From Cytidiella melzeri (taxonomy: Eukaryota > Basidiomycota > Agaricomycetes > Polyporales > Irpicaceae): a stretch of 64,000 nt of DNA. The notes below the pieces were generated by a model, which saw only the letters and a list, made by a program, of their open reading frames with translations, was not told where the DNA came from and made no database searches. The position numbers and the translations under genes are program-made. The stretch spans positions 1 through 64,000 of the forward strand of contig JABYQR010000059.1 in NCBI GenBank assembly GCA_022592445.1. The letters run 5' to 3'. The stretch's first letter is position 1; each line of letters begins with the position of its first letter. Below, piece after piece: positions 22,500 to 34,020 of the stretch.

Positions 22500-23721
22500 T
22501 CTGTTGTCCTCAACTTGCACAGGTTTTTTTTCTGTTTGCATTGCTTACACGCAAGTCATGTGTTCTAAAAGTACACATTGTGATATTAATCATTTCACCA
22601 CCCCAGAAAAGCCATTTGCATGTGTTAGACTTACTGTTCAGGGTTGACCTCTTCCTATCACTACTGCCATTCCAAAAATCACACTCCCAGCTTGCAACTC
22701 TAAGTCCATTGGTCAAGAAGATCACAGCACAGGTGGTGAAAGTGACAATGATTCTGATTCAGGCACATTCAGGGGCAGTTCTTAACAAAGTGGAATATGT
22801 GTGCGAGGGGTAGAGGCTGTTAAGCTTTGAAGATGAGTCTTATTATTCTTGCTGCTTCAGCAGCTCTGCATATATACATGTCTGTATCTACTTATGTAAG
22901 CAACTACTATACATGTCTACTTCAGCTATTCTACTGTATTACTAAGTGCATAACTCATGCATGACTCATGCTATGAGTGCATGACTCATTGTGTGACTAG
23001 GCTCAGCACTTGTACCGTAGGCGTACATAATGAGTAAATGACTCATGCTAGTACTTGTCCTCAGATGTATGCTTTAGGCATTCTCTGGAGTTGTACTACA
23101 TGCTTTCCATGTCATTTCCTATGCTACTAGAGCACAGGCGTACATATATGTATAGTACTACTACAACCCATATCTGTACGTCTCAGCTAATGTGATGGTT
23201 ACTACTAGACTTTCCATATACGGCTGCATAATTCCCACACTAAGACTGTGGGAACTCTGCTACCTAAAGCGTCCTTAATAAGGTGTGGGAAACTACATAT
23301 CATATCATGTTATATTATATATAGTTTTAACACGTGATACAGGCACTTAGTAGATGTGCAAGGAGTTTGTGCAGAAAAAATTGCAGCTGGGTTGCAGCCC
23401 GAGGTTTTACAGATAAAAACAAGAGGTAAATTGCAAGAAATAAGGGCTAGTCGGGCCATTCACAACACCCCCCATTGTGCTCTCCTCCTTTGCACCTTGG
23501 GGTATGCTTCATCTTCCTTGCATTTGCAGTATGTACATATGCTGACCCTGTACTTAGCTCATTCACTCAACACTTGTGTCTTATTGTAATGAGCAGGTCG
23601 AGTGCACACAAGATTGAGCAATGATATGATAATTTTAAAACCAAGACAATACATGAGTTTATATATCTTTTCACCAGACACGGAAAACATGAATAAAGTA
23701 AAGTAGAAAGCATGTGTGAAG
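22500..23721. other. Interior of the long-TIR element, no gene recognised
   Basis: About 1.2 kb of A/T-rich sequence with repeated CATGACTCATGC-like motifs around 22950-23060. Only short open frames, none with a recognisable domain. Confidence 0.5.
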
Positions 23722-23990
23722 TAGTGCTCTGCAAAAATACCATTATAATGCAATATAATCTCAGAATATCATTAAATACCTATTAAATACTTGCTTGTGG
23801 AAATTTTTTTAGAATACGATTACCATTAAATACAATACAATACATTACAATACAATACAATACTATTCCTGTATTTAATGGTATTCTAGAATATTATGCA
23901 TGTGACAAGTTTTGAGTACATGCATGTATGTACAGCCTCTTTCCTACAATTTGCATCGTTCATACACCCATACACAGTTTTTCAATGCTG

Positions 23991-24384
23991 CATAGCTACC
24001 TTAATCATTTGCACTGCCTTTGTTTTGCACTGCTCATGTACTCATACACATTTGTTGATGTTCCAGCTATGTTTGTGTGATCTTTGTCTCTCCACTTATA
24101 CAGACTGTTCCCTATGTTTTGCACTGCTCATGCATCTATGTACAAACTTTCATGTTGCGTAGCTACCTTGATAATTTGTACTGCCCCTGTCTTCCACTCC
24201 TCATGGATTCATACTTGTTTTATAGTGTTGCAACTATGTGTTCCAGCTATGTTTGTGCAATCTTTGTCTCTCCACTAATACAGACTGTTCCCTATGTTTT
24301 GCACTGCTCATGCATCTATGTACAAGTTTTCATGTTGCATAGCTACCTTGATCATTTGTACTGCCCCTGTTTTGCACTGCTCAT
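23991..24384. repeat. Tandem repeat, about 167-180 bp period, 2.3 copies
   Basis: Units share AGCTACCTTRATCATTTG and CAGACTGTTCCCTATGTTTT, and each contains TTTTGCACTGCTCATG. The AGCTACCTT anchor occurs at 23994, 24161 and 24341. Non-coding, inside the hAT element. Confidence 0.7.
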
Positions 24385-24499
24385 AATATGACCCTGGTTG
24401 AAGGACTTTGTCATTGCATTGTAAAGCGTAACAAGGATGTCCAGCTTAATGCCAATGATTGTCAAGTAGGCTGTGGTCTTCACGTAGGACATCTTGTTG

Positions 24500-25796
24500 T
24501 GCAGTAAGTGCCATATTTTCTCACAGCTTGACAGCACATTGACTATCAGAAGAGAGCTACTATTTGGCCTTGGACTAGAAGTTAGCCCAGAAGAGGAAGA
24601 TCTGTACCTTTGTGCTCGTGAGGTACTTGTCAATGAAGCAGAAGTTGAGGCTGGAGAAGCTGTGTTAGCCAGAGAGGCCTCTGAACAGGAGAAGCTACCA
24701 GATAACAATGAGAGTGATACTGACTCAGAGTTGTCTGAGGCTGAAATTGTCAGCAGTGATGAGGACATGGGAGAGGCAGTCACTAGTACTAAGAGGATGT
24801 CAATAAAAGCAAAACAGCAACCAACTGTTGCTGATAAGGTAAGACACTGTTCCTTAAATCACTTGAGCTAATAAAGTGGTCAGCTCCATGCTATTGTGGT
24901 AGATGTTCTGCGAAGTGAGCCATGGCGCAAGAAAATGTGTCAGAACATCCAGACAATGTGCAGCACAGAGCATCATCAACTTTATCTTAAACGTGGTATG
25001 CCCATCCGGTGAAACACAACTCTGGCAGAGATTGAGCGGGGCATTCTTCTTCGAAATGTATGTGCATTCTTGGCATTCTCCAGAGAACTTTGAATCTGTA
25101 CTAATTTTATCCTAGGCTATCACATTCTGGGTTAACACACTGCCTGACGGGCTACGAGGCAAGAAAAGAGCAGCAGCTGTTTGGAAGCAAGCCAAGTTAT
25201 ACATTGATCCCAAAGGGTGGCAATTTTTAGAGAATCTTGTGGAAATACTAGCAGTCAGTTTAGCTATCATCACTTGTTGTTTGATTGTCTCCCACTTCAC
25301 CTCAACAGTTATTCAAAGAATTCACAAGCAGTCTATCACAGAAGAAAGTTCCAACACTTCCACAACTTCTTCCACTCTATAAGCATCTTGAAAACCATCT
25401 CAGTAGTTGTTGTCTTGATGCACACTTTTCAGCTCCAAATCTGCAAAAGGCATTGTCCATGGCACTTGCAAAGCTTGATAAGATGTACTCACTTGGTGGA
25501 AGGTATGTACCACATTAAACACAAAATTGTGGTCCTTGCTAACCAACTTGCCTATGGAGAGTCATGCAAAGGTCTTTCCCACCCTCTCTCACATTGCACG
25601 AGACATTCTTGCAATTCCTGGTGTCAGTGTCTCAGTTGAGAGGCTATTCTCATCATGCAAGCACACTATGAGAGACTCTCGCTCATCTCTTGGGGCCAGG
25701 AAGGCATCAAAGACTGTTATCTCAAAGGAGTGGTTACAAATTGGGCTTGGTGAGGGTATTGAGTATCTCAATGGTGTGTCTATCTGGAGCAAGTAA
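24500..25796 (+). pseudogene. hAT transposase, C-terminal remnant
   Basis: Frames joined by likely short introns give an acidic segment (NNESDTDSELSEAEIVSSDE), LRGKKRAAAVWKQAKLYIDP, LFKEFTSSLSQKKVPTLPQL, YKHLENHLSSCCLDAHFSAP, and the hAT dimerisation domain SHIARDILAIPGVSVSVERL followed by FSSCKHTMRDSRSSLGARKA. The IP.....VERLFS core is diagnostic for hAT transposases. The N-terminal BED zinc finger and most of the RNase-H-like core are missing, and stop codons interrupt the upstream frame near 24990-25110. The element could move only if supplied with a transposase from elsewhere. Confidence 0.75.
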
Positions 25797-27106
25797 ATGT
25801 CATTGACTGCAGCTGTGACCACCTGTGTGTATTAGCATACATGTACCAATTTTTTCAAAGTCTATGTAGTAGCACTGTCCAGTTGCAAGACAACAGAACA
25901 TACCAAACTCCAATGAAGTAGTGGTAACATATACAGTGATGCTACTTATAGTGCATACTAATAGTCATGCATACCATCTTACTGTCTTCATGAGTTCATT
26001 GTACAATGTGTTAGCTATAAATGCAAGACAATCAGAGACTCATTTGAGCAAGGACTTGAACTTGAATCACCCAAACACTTACTATATCATTAAATACCAT
26101 TACATACCAATAAATACCAATACCAACCAATACCAATACTATTAAATACATTATTATTCAATACACATCACGTGATATTGGTATTCAATGGTAATCATTA
26201 AATACAGGCCAGTTGGAATATTCAATGGTATTTGCTAAGCACTAGTGTGAAGTCATTATGAGTGGGTTTGCAAAATGAAGTGGGGGCGGAATAGTAAATT
26301 AGAACATATGCGCGATAGACAAAGTCGAGACCAAGACAGAATGTACAAGTACAAACAGAAATAGAAACGGATGCAGGCGGCGTCAGGCTGGAGATGCAGC
26401 CAACCGCGGATGTGCACATTGGCACATCACTTGGTGGACCCTGGAATAACAACATGTCTTACGTACAGTTATATTATAAATGTGCTCTCTTATTTGCACC
26501 TTGGGCTCACTTGCTTGACACTCGTGTCTTAGGTACTCAGAGGTCTGACAGCGCCGTTGGGTCTTAGCAGCGCATACAACCCTGCCTTTCAATGTATCTG
26601 TTGTTAGGATGGATCAGCAAGAATAGTGACGAAGGTGTCTTTGGTGATGAAGAAGACGCACACCACAAAGTCTACAGGTTTGCACATGGTACCAAGGATC
26701 TTGATGCCAAGGAAGATGTTGAGCCAACAGAACATGGCAAAATGTTGCAAACAGTCATTATCCTGATAACTAGTTGTCTTCCTTACATTTGCCTTGACGA
26801 TCCAACTTGTCCTTCCTCCCTCACTCCCTGATCCACATCACCTCCATTCAACACAGACTATTATGTCATTGGTTATCTTCTTGTGTCCATTCAAACCTCA
26901 GACCTAACTCCGATTGGTTGACTCAACCCTGTGCCAGGTACACACATCCCTGTACTTATAGTATTCATACTCAACCCTGTGCCAGGGCTGTTGATTGATA
27001 ATTTTCCTCTTCATCATCAAGCTTAACATGCAAAGTGTGTTCAGTATGTTGTTTGATAGTCAGCATAGAAATAGTGCTGCTCACCTCAAAACCAGCACCC
27101 CCACCT

Positions 27107-27557
27107 GCTCTGGTACGCATAAGGCTGTATAAATAGAGCTTTACCAGAAAAGGGAAAGGGCAGCTGTTCCAAATGCAATCTAAGCAACCATGATACACTG
27201 TGAAACGTGTGTGAGTATGTGAGCAGTGCAAACAGAATAAACAAAGAGCCTGACAGAGGCATGAATAGAGCTTTACTAGAAAGGGGGAATTGGAAGACTC
27301 ACAATGCCATCAGTAAGGTTTTGTACACTATGTAACAGTCTTATTTACTAAAATATGTACCCTCTTATATACTGAGATATTTACCCTTCAGTCATATTTA
27401 TTGTCCCATGTAATTGCCTTAAATTACTATGTGACTAGCTGTTGAGGAGCTCACAAATCACCCAAGTCCCCCGCCGAGCTCTCGGTTTGCCGCCATCAGC
27501 CCGCGCCTAGCGGAGTTTGATTAGTGCTGACAATTGGGTGGGAGATTAACGTCAAGT
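27107..27557 (-). repeat. Right terminal inverted repeat of the long-TIR element
   Basis: Reverse complement of 22048-22495. The outer 90 bases (minus strand from ACTTGACGTTAATCTCCCAC) match with only a few changes, and similarity decays inward. Confidence 0.7.
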
Positions 27558-28520
27558 ATGGTCTCCTACGAGCGTGTTTAATGGACAAAAATCATGTTTT
27601 GATTGAATACTCGTGCGCGCTTCGCGTTTTCAGGTGTATACTCACGCGCGCACATGATCCCCCATCATTCCCTGCGATCCCCTGCGATCCCCCGCGATCT
27701 CCTCACGCTCCCCTACAATCTCCTCACAATACCATGCCGTTCCACACCGTTTCACACCATCCCACATGTTTCCCCTTGATGTCCTCATAGCATCCCCACG
27801 TCTTACTTAGGACTGACATGAGTACACGGTAGGTTGTCTGTGGGCACTTCATGTGCTGCGTTGTGCGTTGAGCACACACATTGCACACTGTCTCCTTACA
27901 CATTGCACACTGTCTCCTTACACCCACACACCCTCTCACACCATCCACTCACCACTCCCCTTCAACTTACCTACTCCTTACCTCCCACCCACCTTTGTTT
28001 CCCTATGCCACCCCTGTCATAGACCTAATGCCTCTGTACATGACGCCTTTTTCTTGCCTACAATTGCCCTGCGTGACACCTACCGTAGTCCTGTGATACC
28101 CCTGCCATAGCTTTGCATGCTGCCTTCCTTACACCTACTTGTGCCCTAAGACACACCCACATCCCACATATGTGATGCCTTTGTACCCCTACAATCAGCC
28201 CACAAGCTCCATTACTTCAACGTGAGTTATACTCTTGGTCATCATCTGCAACCCTCACATACAACTTACTATAAGCCTATGCACCACCTCTCTCATCCTT
28301 TTGCCCAACATTGTTGCGCCCTGAAGCCCACCTCCTTGTGGCCTCGCCCCTACCTAAAATCCACCCGTGTGCACCCTCACAACTGTCCCCATCCCACTAC
28401 AATGCCGAAACAGATTGAATGCTCCACAATTCCCTCCGACTCCTTCCGCTCAAATTCCTCATGTACTCCCTCGGCTTCTTCTCCATATTTTTTTTTGCTC
28501 CTCGCTCATCTTTGTGATCC

Positions 28521-30335
28521 ATGTCACTGCCCGCCCTTGTCCTACAAGCCCAGCAACTGGATAGTTTGCGCACAGCGTCCCATGTTTTGATTGAACGTGT
28601 TCGTGTGGCTGTTCACACACAGGTTGGTGATGCACAGAGGCTGCACACTATCCGGGAACAGGCCTTGTTGCTCCTGCACTCTGCACAACAGGTCAGCTGC
28701 CTCATTACATTGAACCATGCCACTTCTCATCCTGTCTCCATCTTCTCAGCATGCAGATATCTTTCCACCTGCCGAGTTTGCCACACTGGAGCACAATATT
28801 CTGCTCATGGTGAATGACCTCGATGCGGCCTGTCATCGATCTGCAGACCCCCCTCGAGCACAACCTCCACCAGTAGTTCAGGTCATCCAGACCAAGCGCC
28901 GTGGCCGCCCTCGCATTCGCATCGATACCCTGTGGTTACAAACGGCGCTCAACCTTTGTGGTCCCAAAGGTGTTGGTACTGCAGCTGGTGTTTCGGCTCG
29001 CACCGTTCGTCGCCGTGCTCTTGAAGCCTCTATAGTACAACCCGGTCGTCTCCGCAGTCATGGCGTACCCCCAAACATCAATTTTGCGCTGACAGACGCT
29101 GAGTTAGATCAACACATTGCCGGTGCACTCAACACCTTTCCCTCCTTTGGTCGTAGCATGCTTGCTGGACATCTGAAGGCTATGCACGGTCTCGATGTTC
29201 CTCAACATCGTATCTCTGAGTTCTACGCACGGGTACATGGAGCTCCAGCTATCTTTGGAAAACAACAGATTCATCGTCAAGTGTACAAGGTAGCAGGGCC
29301 TATGTCACTTGCCCACATGGATGGCCAGCACGGTAAGCTATGCTACTCTGTCATGATGCAATATTAATTACCCCCATGTTAGGCCTCATCCGTTACAAGA
29401 TTGTTATTCATTGCATCATAGATGGCTTTTCCCGCTTTGTGCTGGGCATTGGAGTCCACAACAACAACAGGGCGGCCACTGTCCTACAGATGTTCATTCA
29501 CTCCGCGAACAAACATGGACTCCCAAGCCGTGTACGTGCTTACCATGGCGTTGAGAATGTTGAAGTTGCACGATTCATGGAGGAGACAAGAGGGAGAAAT
29601 CGAGGTTCCTTCATATGGGGCCGGTATGTACTTCCAGGATGTGCCTGTTCCCGTTATGATCTCATTGATGCAATCAGGTCTGTCCACAACACGCGGATTG
29701 AACGACTTTGGTATGATGTGACCACTGGCTTTGGGCGAAAGTGGAAAGATTTTTTCATGGACTTGGAAGCCAATCATGGACTTGATCCGACCAACTCTCA
29801 CCACATCTGGCTTCTTCACACTCTTTTCCTTGCCGCCATCCATGAGGAAGCTCAAGAATGGGCTCATACCTGGAATTCCCACAAGATCCAGATCCGTGGT
29901 GAGAGGCGACGCTCCCCCCGAGACATGTTCTTCTATGGAATGATGCAAGAAGGTATCCGGGGCACCATGCGACCGCACGTTCCTATGGATGAAGAAGTCC
30001 CACCTCACGAGCTGCCCAACTACGGTGTTGACTGGGACGTTATCCAGAATGCTCCTCATCTCATGGCCCATCATCAACTCAACAATGCGGATGATGTTGG
30101 TGCCATTCCCAATCCATTCACCGCAGCAAGCATGCCGACTCAGTTTGCCACCGTGATTTGTGAACCACCTAACTGCCCCTTCTCCGTGGAGGAGCGGCGC
30201 GCATTTGAGCAGGCCATGGCGCGGGATCCCTTGGTAGATCTTCAATCTCATGCAATGCCTATACGAAGATTTGTCTGGCAGCGGGCTCGACTGATTTGTG
30301 CCAATATATACAAAGCTCGTGTAGTTCCCTTGTAA
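28521..30335 (+). CDS. Integrase-core (DDE/rve) transposase, catalytic residue altered
   Basis: Four exons (28521-28691, 28750-29332, 29383-29623, 29678-30335) join in phase to 550 residues. The N-terminus is helical, then KRRGRPRIRIDTLWLQTAL and a helix-turn-helix-like GPKGVGTAAGVSARTVRRR. The catalytic core reads MSLAHMDGQHGLIRYKIVIH (first Asp), IIDGFSRFVLGIGVHNNNRA, LPSRVRAYHGVENVEVARFM, SVHNTRIERLW (final Glu). In related proteins the second acidic residue lies in a motif of the type RVRSDxGxENV; here it is Tyr, so the DDE triad is probably broken although the frame is intact. The C-terminal ~200 residues resemble the matching part of other basidiomycete integrase-core proteins. ATG at 28521 is the first in frame. 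Confidence 0.75.
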
Positions 30336-30386
30336 CCCCTGCCAATTTAATACATGCATTGCTACTCTCACAACGCAGATGCACAA

Positions 30387-30938
30387 CTAACTCTCACTCT
30401 GTGATACCCCCTCCACGGCTTCCTGCGTCTTTGGCCTGTAAGTGTCCATTACGCCCACAACATCAAAGCGATTCCTGCCATCCTTTGATCAATGTCCCCC
30501 AATATGCCACAACACATTGGTATGTACCTGAAGAAGGACTCCCACTCCTCTGTGCATTTCTTTTCATCTTCGCCTAGATCACCAACGTCGCCATTCAAAT
30601 TTTCCTGCGCTGCATTGATGAGGGCCAATGCACGTGTGGCATCACGCCCAGTGCAAAAGTCGAATGGACCACCTGGCTGGAACAGTTCCTTCTTATCATT
30701 GACATTGTAGATTATACCTACCACGCTGTAAGTCAAGCGGCATACAATAGGAATATTGAATTATTGGCAGAAACTCACCGCAGACCGCAATGTACACATC
30801 TTTACCACCGTCCCGTCCATCATGCTCTGCCAAGCTTGTTGCCGAGAATTGTTTGACCATGTTCTGGCAAAGACGTGGCTTGGGTGGGCCAAACAACGGG
30901 TATTTCACCAGTACTATATCAATGTTGTCTGTGCTCAT
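30387..30938 (-). CDS. Cytochrome b5-like / MAPR-family protein inside a transposon
   Basis: Exons 30779-30938 (or from 30860 for the shorter start), 30528-30717 and 30387-30474 join in phase: 145 residues from ATG 30938 or 119 from ATG 30860. FSATSLAEHDGRDGGKDVYI aligns with the start of b5-like domains; then AVCGIIYNVNDKKELFQPGG, FCTGRDATRALALI and EEWESFFRNRFDVVGVM follow in the order of membrane-associated progesterone receptor (MAPR/Dap1) proteins. Family members bind haem through a Tyr in a GPYG-like motif; here that position is GPFD, and the nearby Tyr is Phe. No membrane helix is seen. Both introns are 53-61 bp with GT-AG ends. Its position between the transposase and the element's other genes suggests cargo, but a host-derived fossil is possible. 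Confidence 0.7.
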
Positions 30939-30993
30939 ACCCAACAATGTGTAAGTTGTTCATGGCATTGCGCTGTGCGGGGGTGCCCGGTCT

Positions 30994-31208
30994 CAAGCTG
31001 TGCCGAGGTGTCAAGCTTGTGCCGAAGTTTCAAGCTTGCGCCGAGGTTTCAAGCTTGCGCCGAGGTTTCAAGCTTGTGCCGAAGTTCCAAGCTTGCACCA
31101 AGGTTTCAAGCTTGTGCCAAAGTTTCAAGCTTGCGCAGAGGTTTCAAGCTCGCACCAAGGTTCTAAGCTTGTACCGCAGTTTCAAGCTTGTGCAGGGGTT
31201 TCAAGCTT
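30994..31208. repeat. 19-bp minisatellite, about 12 units
   Basis: Unit CAAGCTTGYGCCGARGTTT. The CAAGCT anchors fall at 31012, 31031, 31050 and so on to 31202, exactly every 19 bp. Each unit holds a HindIII-type AAGCTT with few exceptions. Because 19 is not a multiple of 3, all frames stay open across it and give false reading frames. Confidence 0.9.
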
Positions 31209-31449
31209 TATCATGTCCTCCTTTTCATCCTATGTCTAATTGTAGATCCCCCATGATACCAAATATCACAAAGATAATGAAAGTGGATGTCACCATGGTA
31301 TACAATCAGCGCAGCACTGAGTCCCATTGATCAGAGGGTGTGCCAAGCCGGGCTCCACCAAAGGGAGCACTACACCTTCACATTATGGCATGCAGAGCAA
31401 CAACAGATCAAAACTCCTTAGCAGACGTAACACCATCCAATTCAGTATC

Positions 31450-31631
31450 AATCATACCAATATCCTCATGCATTGCTGTAACTTCTTTGCATGTGGATTT
31501 GGAGTACTGCGCCTCCACAAGTCAATCACCTTTGTGATTGCTGCCTGTGAGAAATTGTGCATCCTGCACAGTGCGTTCTCTGGGCTAATCTCCCCTTCAT
31601 TTGGCTCGTCGGTAGCCTGAGTAGTTGACAT
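31450..31631 (-). CDS. Short accessory-type gene fragment, similar to the KDZ accessory gene B
   Basis: ATG at 31631: MSTTQATDEPNEGEISPENA, then LCRMHNFSQAAITKVIDLWR. The N-terminal ~45 residues match the start of the gene at 40850 in the KDZ element (MSTT...EP...ENAL.R...F...AI..VI.LW). The frame closes soon after, or continues across an unresolved intron at a GTATGA site. It is on the minus strand, downstream of the long minus-strand frame at 33-34 kb. Function unknown. Confidence 0.45.
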
Positions 31632-32760
31632 AAGAGCTGGAATAAAGGAACTTGCAATGTTGGGGCTGTTGGCGAGTGAGGTGCAATTATGGTCCATCAG
31701 ATAGCAAATATTTGGGTCCCAATAAAAATGTGTCAACCCCTTTATATGGTTGCGCGGATGGAAGTTACTCAATCCGGTATGCCATGTGGGGTGGCACGGC
31801 CCTTCAGGGCAGAGCGCGGTAAAATGACGTCGGTGATGCCCCATATCTACATCCAGTAGTAATTCCGCCCAATTACCTACGTCATTGCTATTGACGCCGG
31901 TCTGATTTGGACACTTACCTTGCAAGAACTACGGTATTTGTAGGGAATTTCTAACTCAATAATGGGCTGGCAACCGCCATATGCATTTGGCCATTCTTAT
32001 TTCACCATCGAATTTTACCGTTGATTCTGTTGGAATGCAATGATCGGTAGGGGATCCGGGCTTTTTTCTCACCCTTCGATAAACCCTTCAAGTAACTCAA
32101 ATATCTAAGATCATCGGTCCCTGGCCATCATGCTCCCGCCCTCGCGCTCATCATCATCTCCCATCAATCACGCACGGATTATCTCCGGCAACGTCCCTGC
32201 TCCCGCCCTCGCTGTCTACAACGATGAGCGCTGTATAGTATAATTCCATGGCTTCCCCTTCGATTCACTTCATTCTTTTTGGTATTATAGGGTAATCAAG
32301 TGTTTAGAATACGATTATGAAGTCCGTTTGTATTGATTTTTGATAGATCTCTCATTGTAGCCAGATCTGTAGTGGCCACAGGGGTGTCTGGCCCTCTGTA
32401 TATACATGTACTGTTCCTAATGGCTAGTGGCTTTCTTCAATTACTTTTGGATACATATGCAAAGAATTGGTGAAGAAACCTTGTTATTTGAGACAAAGTA
32501 GAAGGTGCTATGCATTGAACATGGTGGAGAGTAGAGAAGGGTGGCCACACATGGGATGATCTTGTACAATAAATTGCACACTTAATTGAAAGTGTTTTCC
32601 CATGTATATAGATGTAAAATAATGTGCCCGATTGGCGTAATAGCGGTTGGGCTGATTGTAGCGCACCTGCTCCCCTCCTGCCTCCCAAAGGTACAAAGAG
32701 CCCTCCCACTGTGTAATCATGGAGCGCGGGCTTGGCGCACCTATCCAGTCGTTTAGAGCA

Positions 32761-34020
32761 CCCTAAAAAGCAATAGTACAAGGTATTGTATCTCCCCCGC
32801 TGCTAATTCTGACGCTTCTAAGATGCTACAGAGGTGAGAAAAGGCGGAATTGACATGCTCCCAAGCACATATCTGCCTGTGGGGGTCTCTACAGGCAGGG
32901 GGACTGTAGAATTCATTCAGAAAACGCGGCGTGGGAAACAAGGATGCATTGCTTCTGGCTGATGAGGCGCTGATGACAGCTCGGCAAAGGGCAGTGACGA
33001 AAGTGCATGTTGAAGGTTGCCATAACGAGGAGCTTGGAATACGCTTTGTCAGATGGAAGCAATGGTACCACATAAAAGACCACAAACCAATGAACAAAAC
33101 CCAATCTTTGTCGTACACTTTGCAAGTCCATGACTTTGTAAGTGTTTCCACCGTCACACGGGCCTGTGGAATCAGCTGATTTATCGTAGGTAGCGCAAGC
33201 TCCCAGCGTGTATGCGTAGACTTATACTTTGGCTTTAGCATAAGCCATGGAGCGTTGTCAATAGTCAATGTGGGAGGTATAACATCTGAGGCCGAGGAAG
33301 AACCGGTGGGAAACTGGAATCCGTTACGTGTGAGATGGTCGGTGAATGCATGATGTATGTCCATGAAGATGTTGGTCTCAAGAGTAAAGTCAACCTTGAC
33401 TGTCAATCCAACATCAGCGTGACGCTGAAGTACAGTGGGCATTTCAGTTTGAGGCCATGAAAAGGCAGGGGGGATGTCTTCCGGGTTCCTTTCGCCTTGT
33501 ACCTATAATGTGATTAGTCAGCCAAAGTTGGAAGACTTGCGTGTGTCCCTACCAGTGTGTAAGGCAAAATCACTATTGTCCCTTGCATGGTGGGATGGGC
33601 AATGGGCGCAGATCTAGATGACGATGGGTATGCATGAGCAGGACCAGGACGTCTTGATGTTTCAAGACCAGAGGATGGAGGACTCAAGCGGCCACCCAGA
33701 CGAGAACGGTGGCGTTGCATGGACTCATTGCGCCTTTGGTTGCTGCTCATATCTGCCTGACGATCCTGCTGTGTGGCAAAGTCCTCATAAGGTGTGATTG
33801 GGGACTGTTGTGCAAGTTGGGAGACTGAACGTGACATGTGCGCATGTATAGCCGCACCGGGAATGATTGTGAGTTGGTAGCAAACAGGGAAGACGATGGA
33901 CTACCGGGAAAGACGGGCGACAGAGCTGTACTAGCGGGGGGAGACATAGGGAGGAAATGTGGAGGGTGGGATGCGGGGGACTGCATGTATGGATGTGGCC
34001 TACCACCGTGAGGCTGCATC
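32761..34020 (-). CDS. Unknown protein of the integrase-type element
   Basis: Two or more exons. An upstream part is Pro/Ser-rich (HPPHFLPMSPPASTALSPVF). It is followed by MSRSVSQLAQQSPITPYEDF (ATG 33837), a basic region HRSRLGGRLSPPSSG, then MQGTIVILPYTL spliced to VQGERNPEDIPPAF. The folded part is ADVGLTVKVDFTLETNIFMD, HHAFTDHLTRNGFQFPTGSS and HTRWELALPTINQLIPQARV. I do not recognise the family. The 3' end and the exact start are not resolved. It lies in the half of the element opposite the transposase, where many fungal elements carry a second gene. Confidence 0.4.

Larger units (their letters stand above)
23722..26244 (+). mobile_element. hAT-family DNA transposon (2.5 kb), nested
   Basis: Flanked by an 8-bp direct repeat GTGTGAAG (23714-23721 and 26245-26252), the target-duplication size of hAT elements. 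Terminal inverted repeats start TAGTGCTCTGCAAAAATACC on the left and TAGTGCTTAGCAAATACC on the right. Subterminal regions on both sides are packed with AATACCATTAAATAC-type repeats. The interior contains the C-terminal half of a hAT transposase. It is inserted inside the long-TIR element. Confidence 0.8.
22048..27557. mobile_element. Long-TIR DNA transposon, Mutator-like by structure
   Basis: Ends are perfect inverted repeats for more than 30 bp (start ACTTGACGTTAATCTCCCAC) and remain similar for about 450 bp (22048-22495 and 27107-27557). The element is flanked by a 9-bp direct repeat ATGGTCTCC (22039-22047 and 27558-27566). Long inverted repeats with a 9-bp target duplication are the hallmark of Mutator-like elements. 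I find no MULE transposase inside, so this looks like a non-autonomous copy. A hAT element is nested within it; without that insertion the element is about 3 kb. Confidence 0.7.

Noticed and set aside
22048..27557. The whole 5.5 kb as a single hAT element with long ends
   Set aside because: The outer ends have a 9-bp duplication and are not hAT-like. The hAT has its own 8-bp duplication and TAGTGCT ends inside.
29484..30386. 300-residue minus-strand frame opposite the integrase transposase
   Set aside because: It is antisense to the well-supported four-exon transposase and shows no motif of its own.
30756..31330. Open frames with FKLVPKFQACAEVSSL-type repeats
   Set aside because: They are translations of the 19-bp minisatellite, open in all frames because the unit contains no stop codon.
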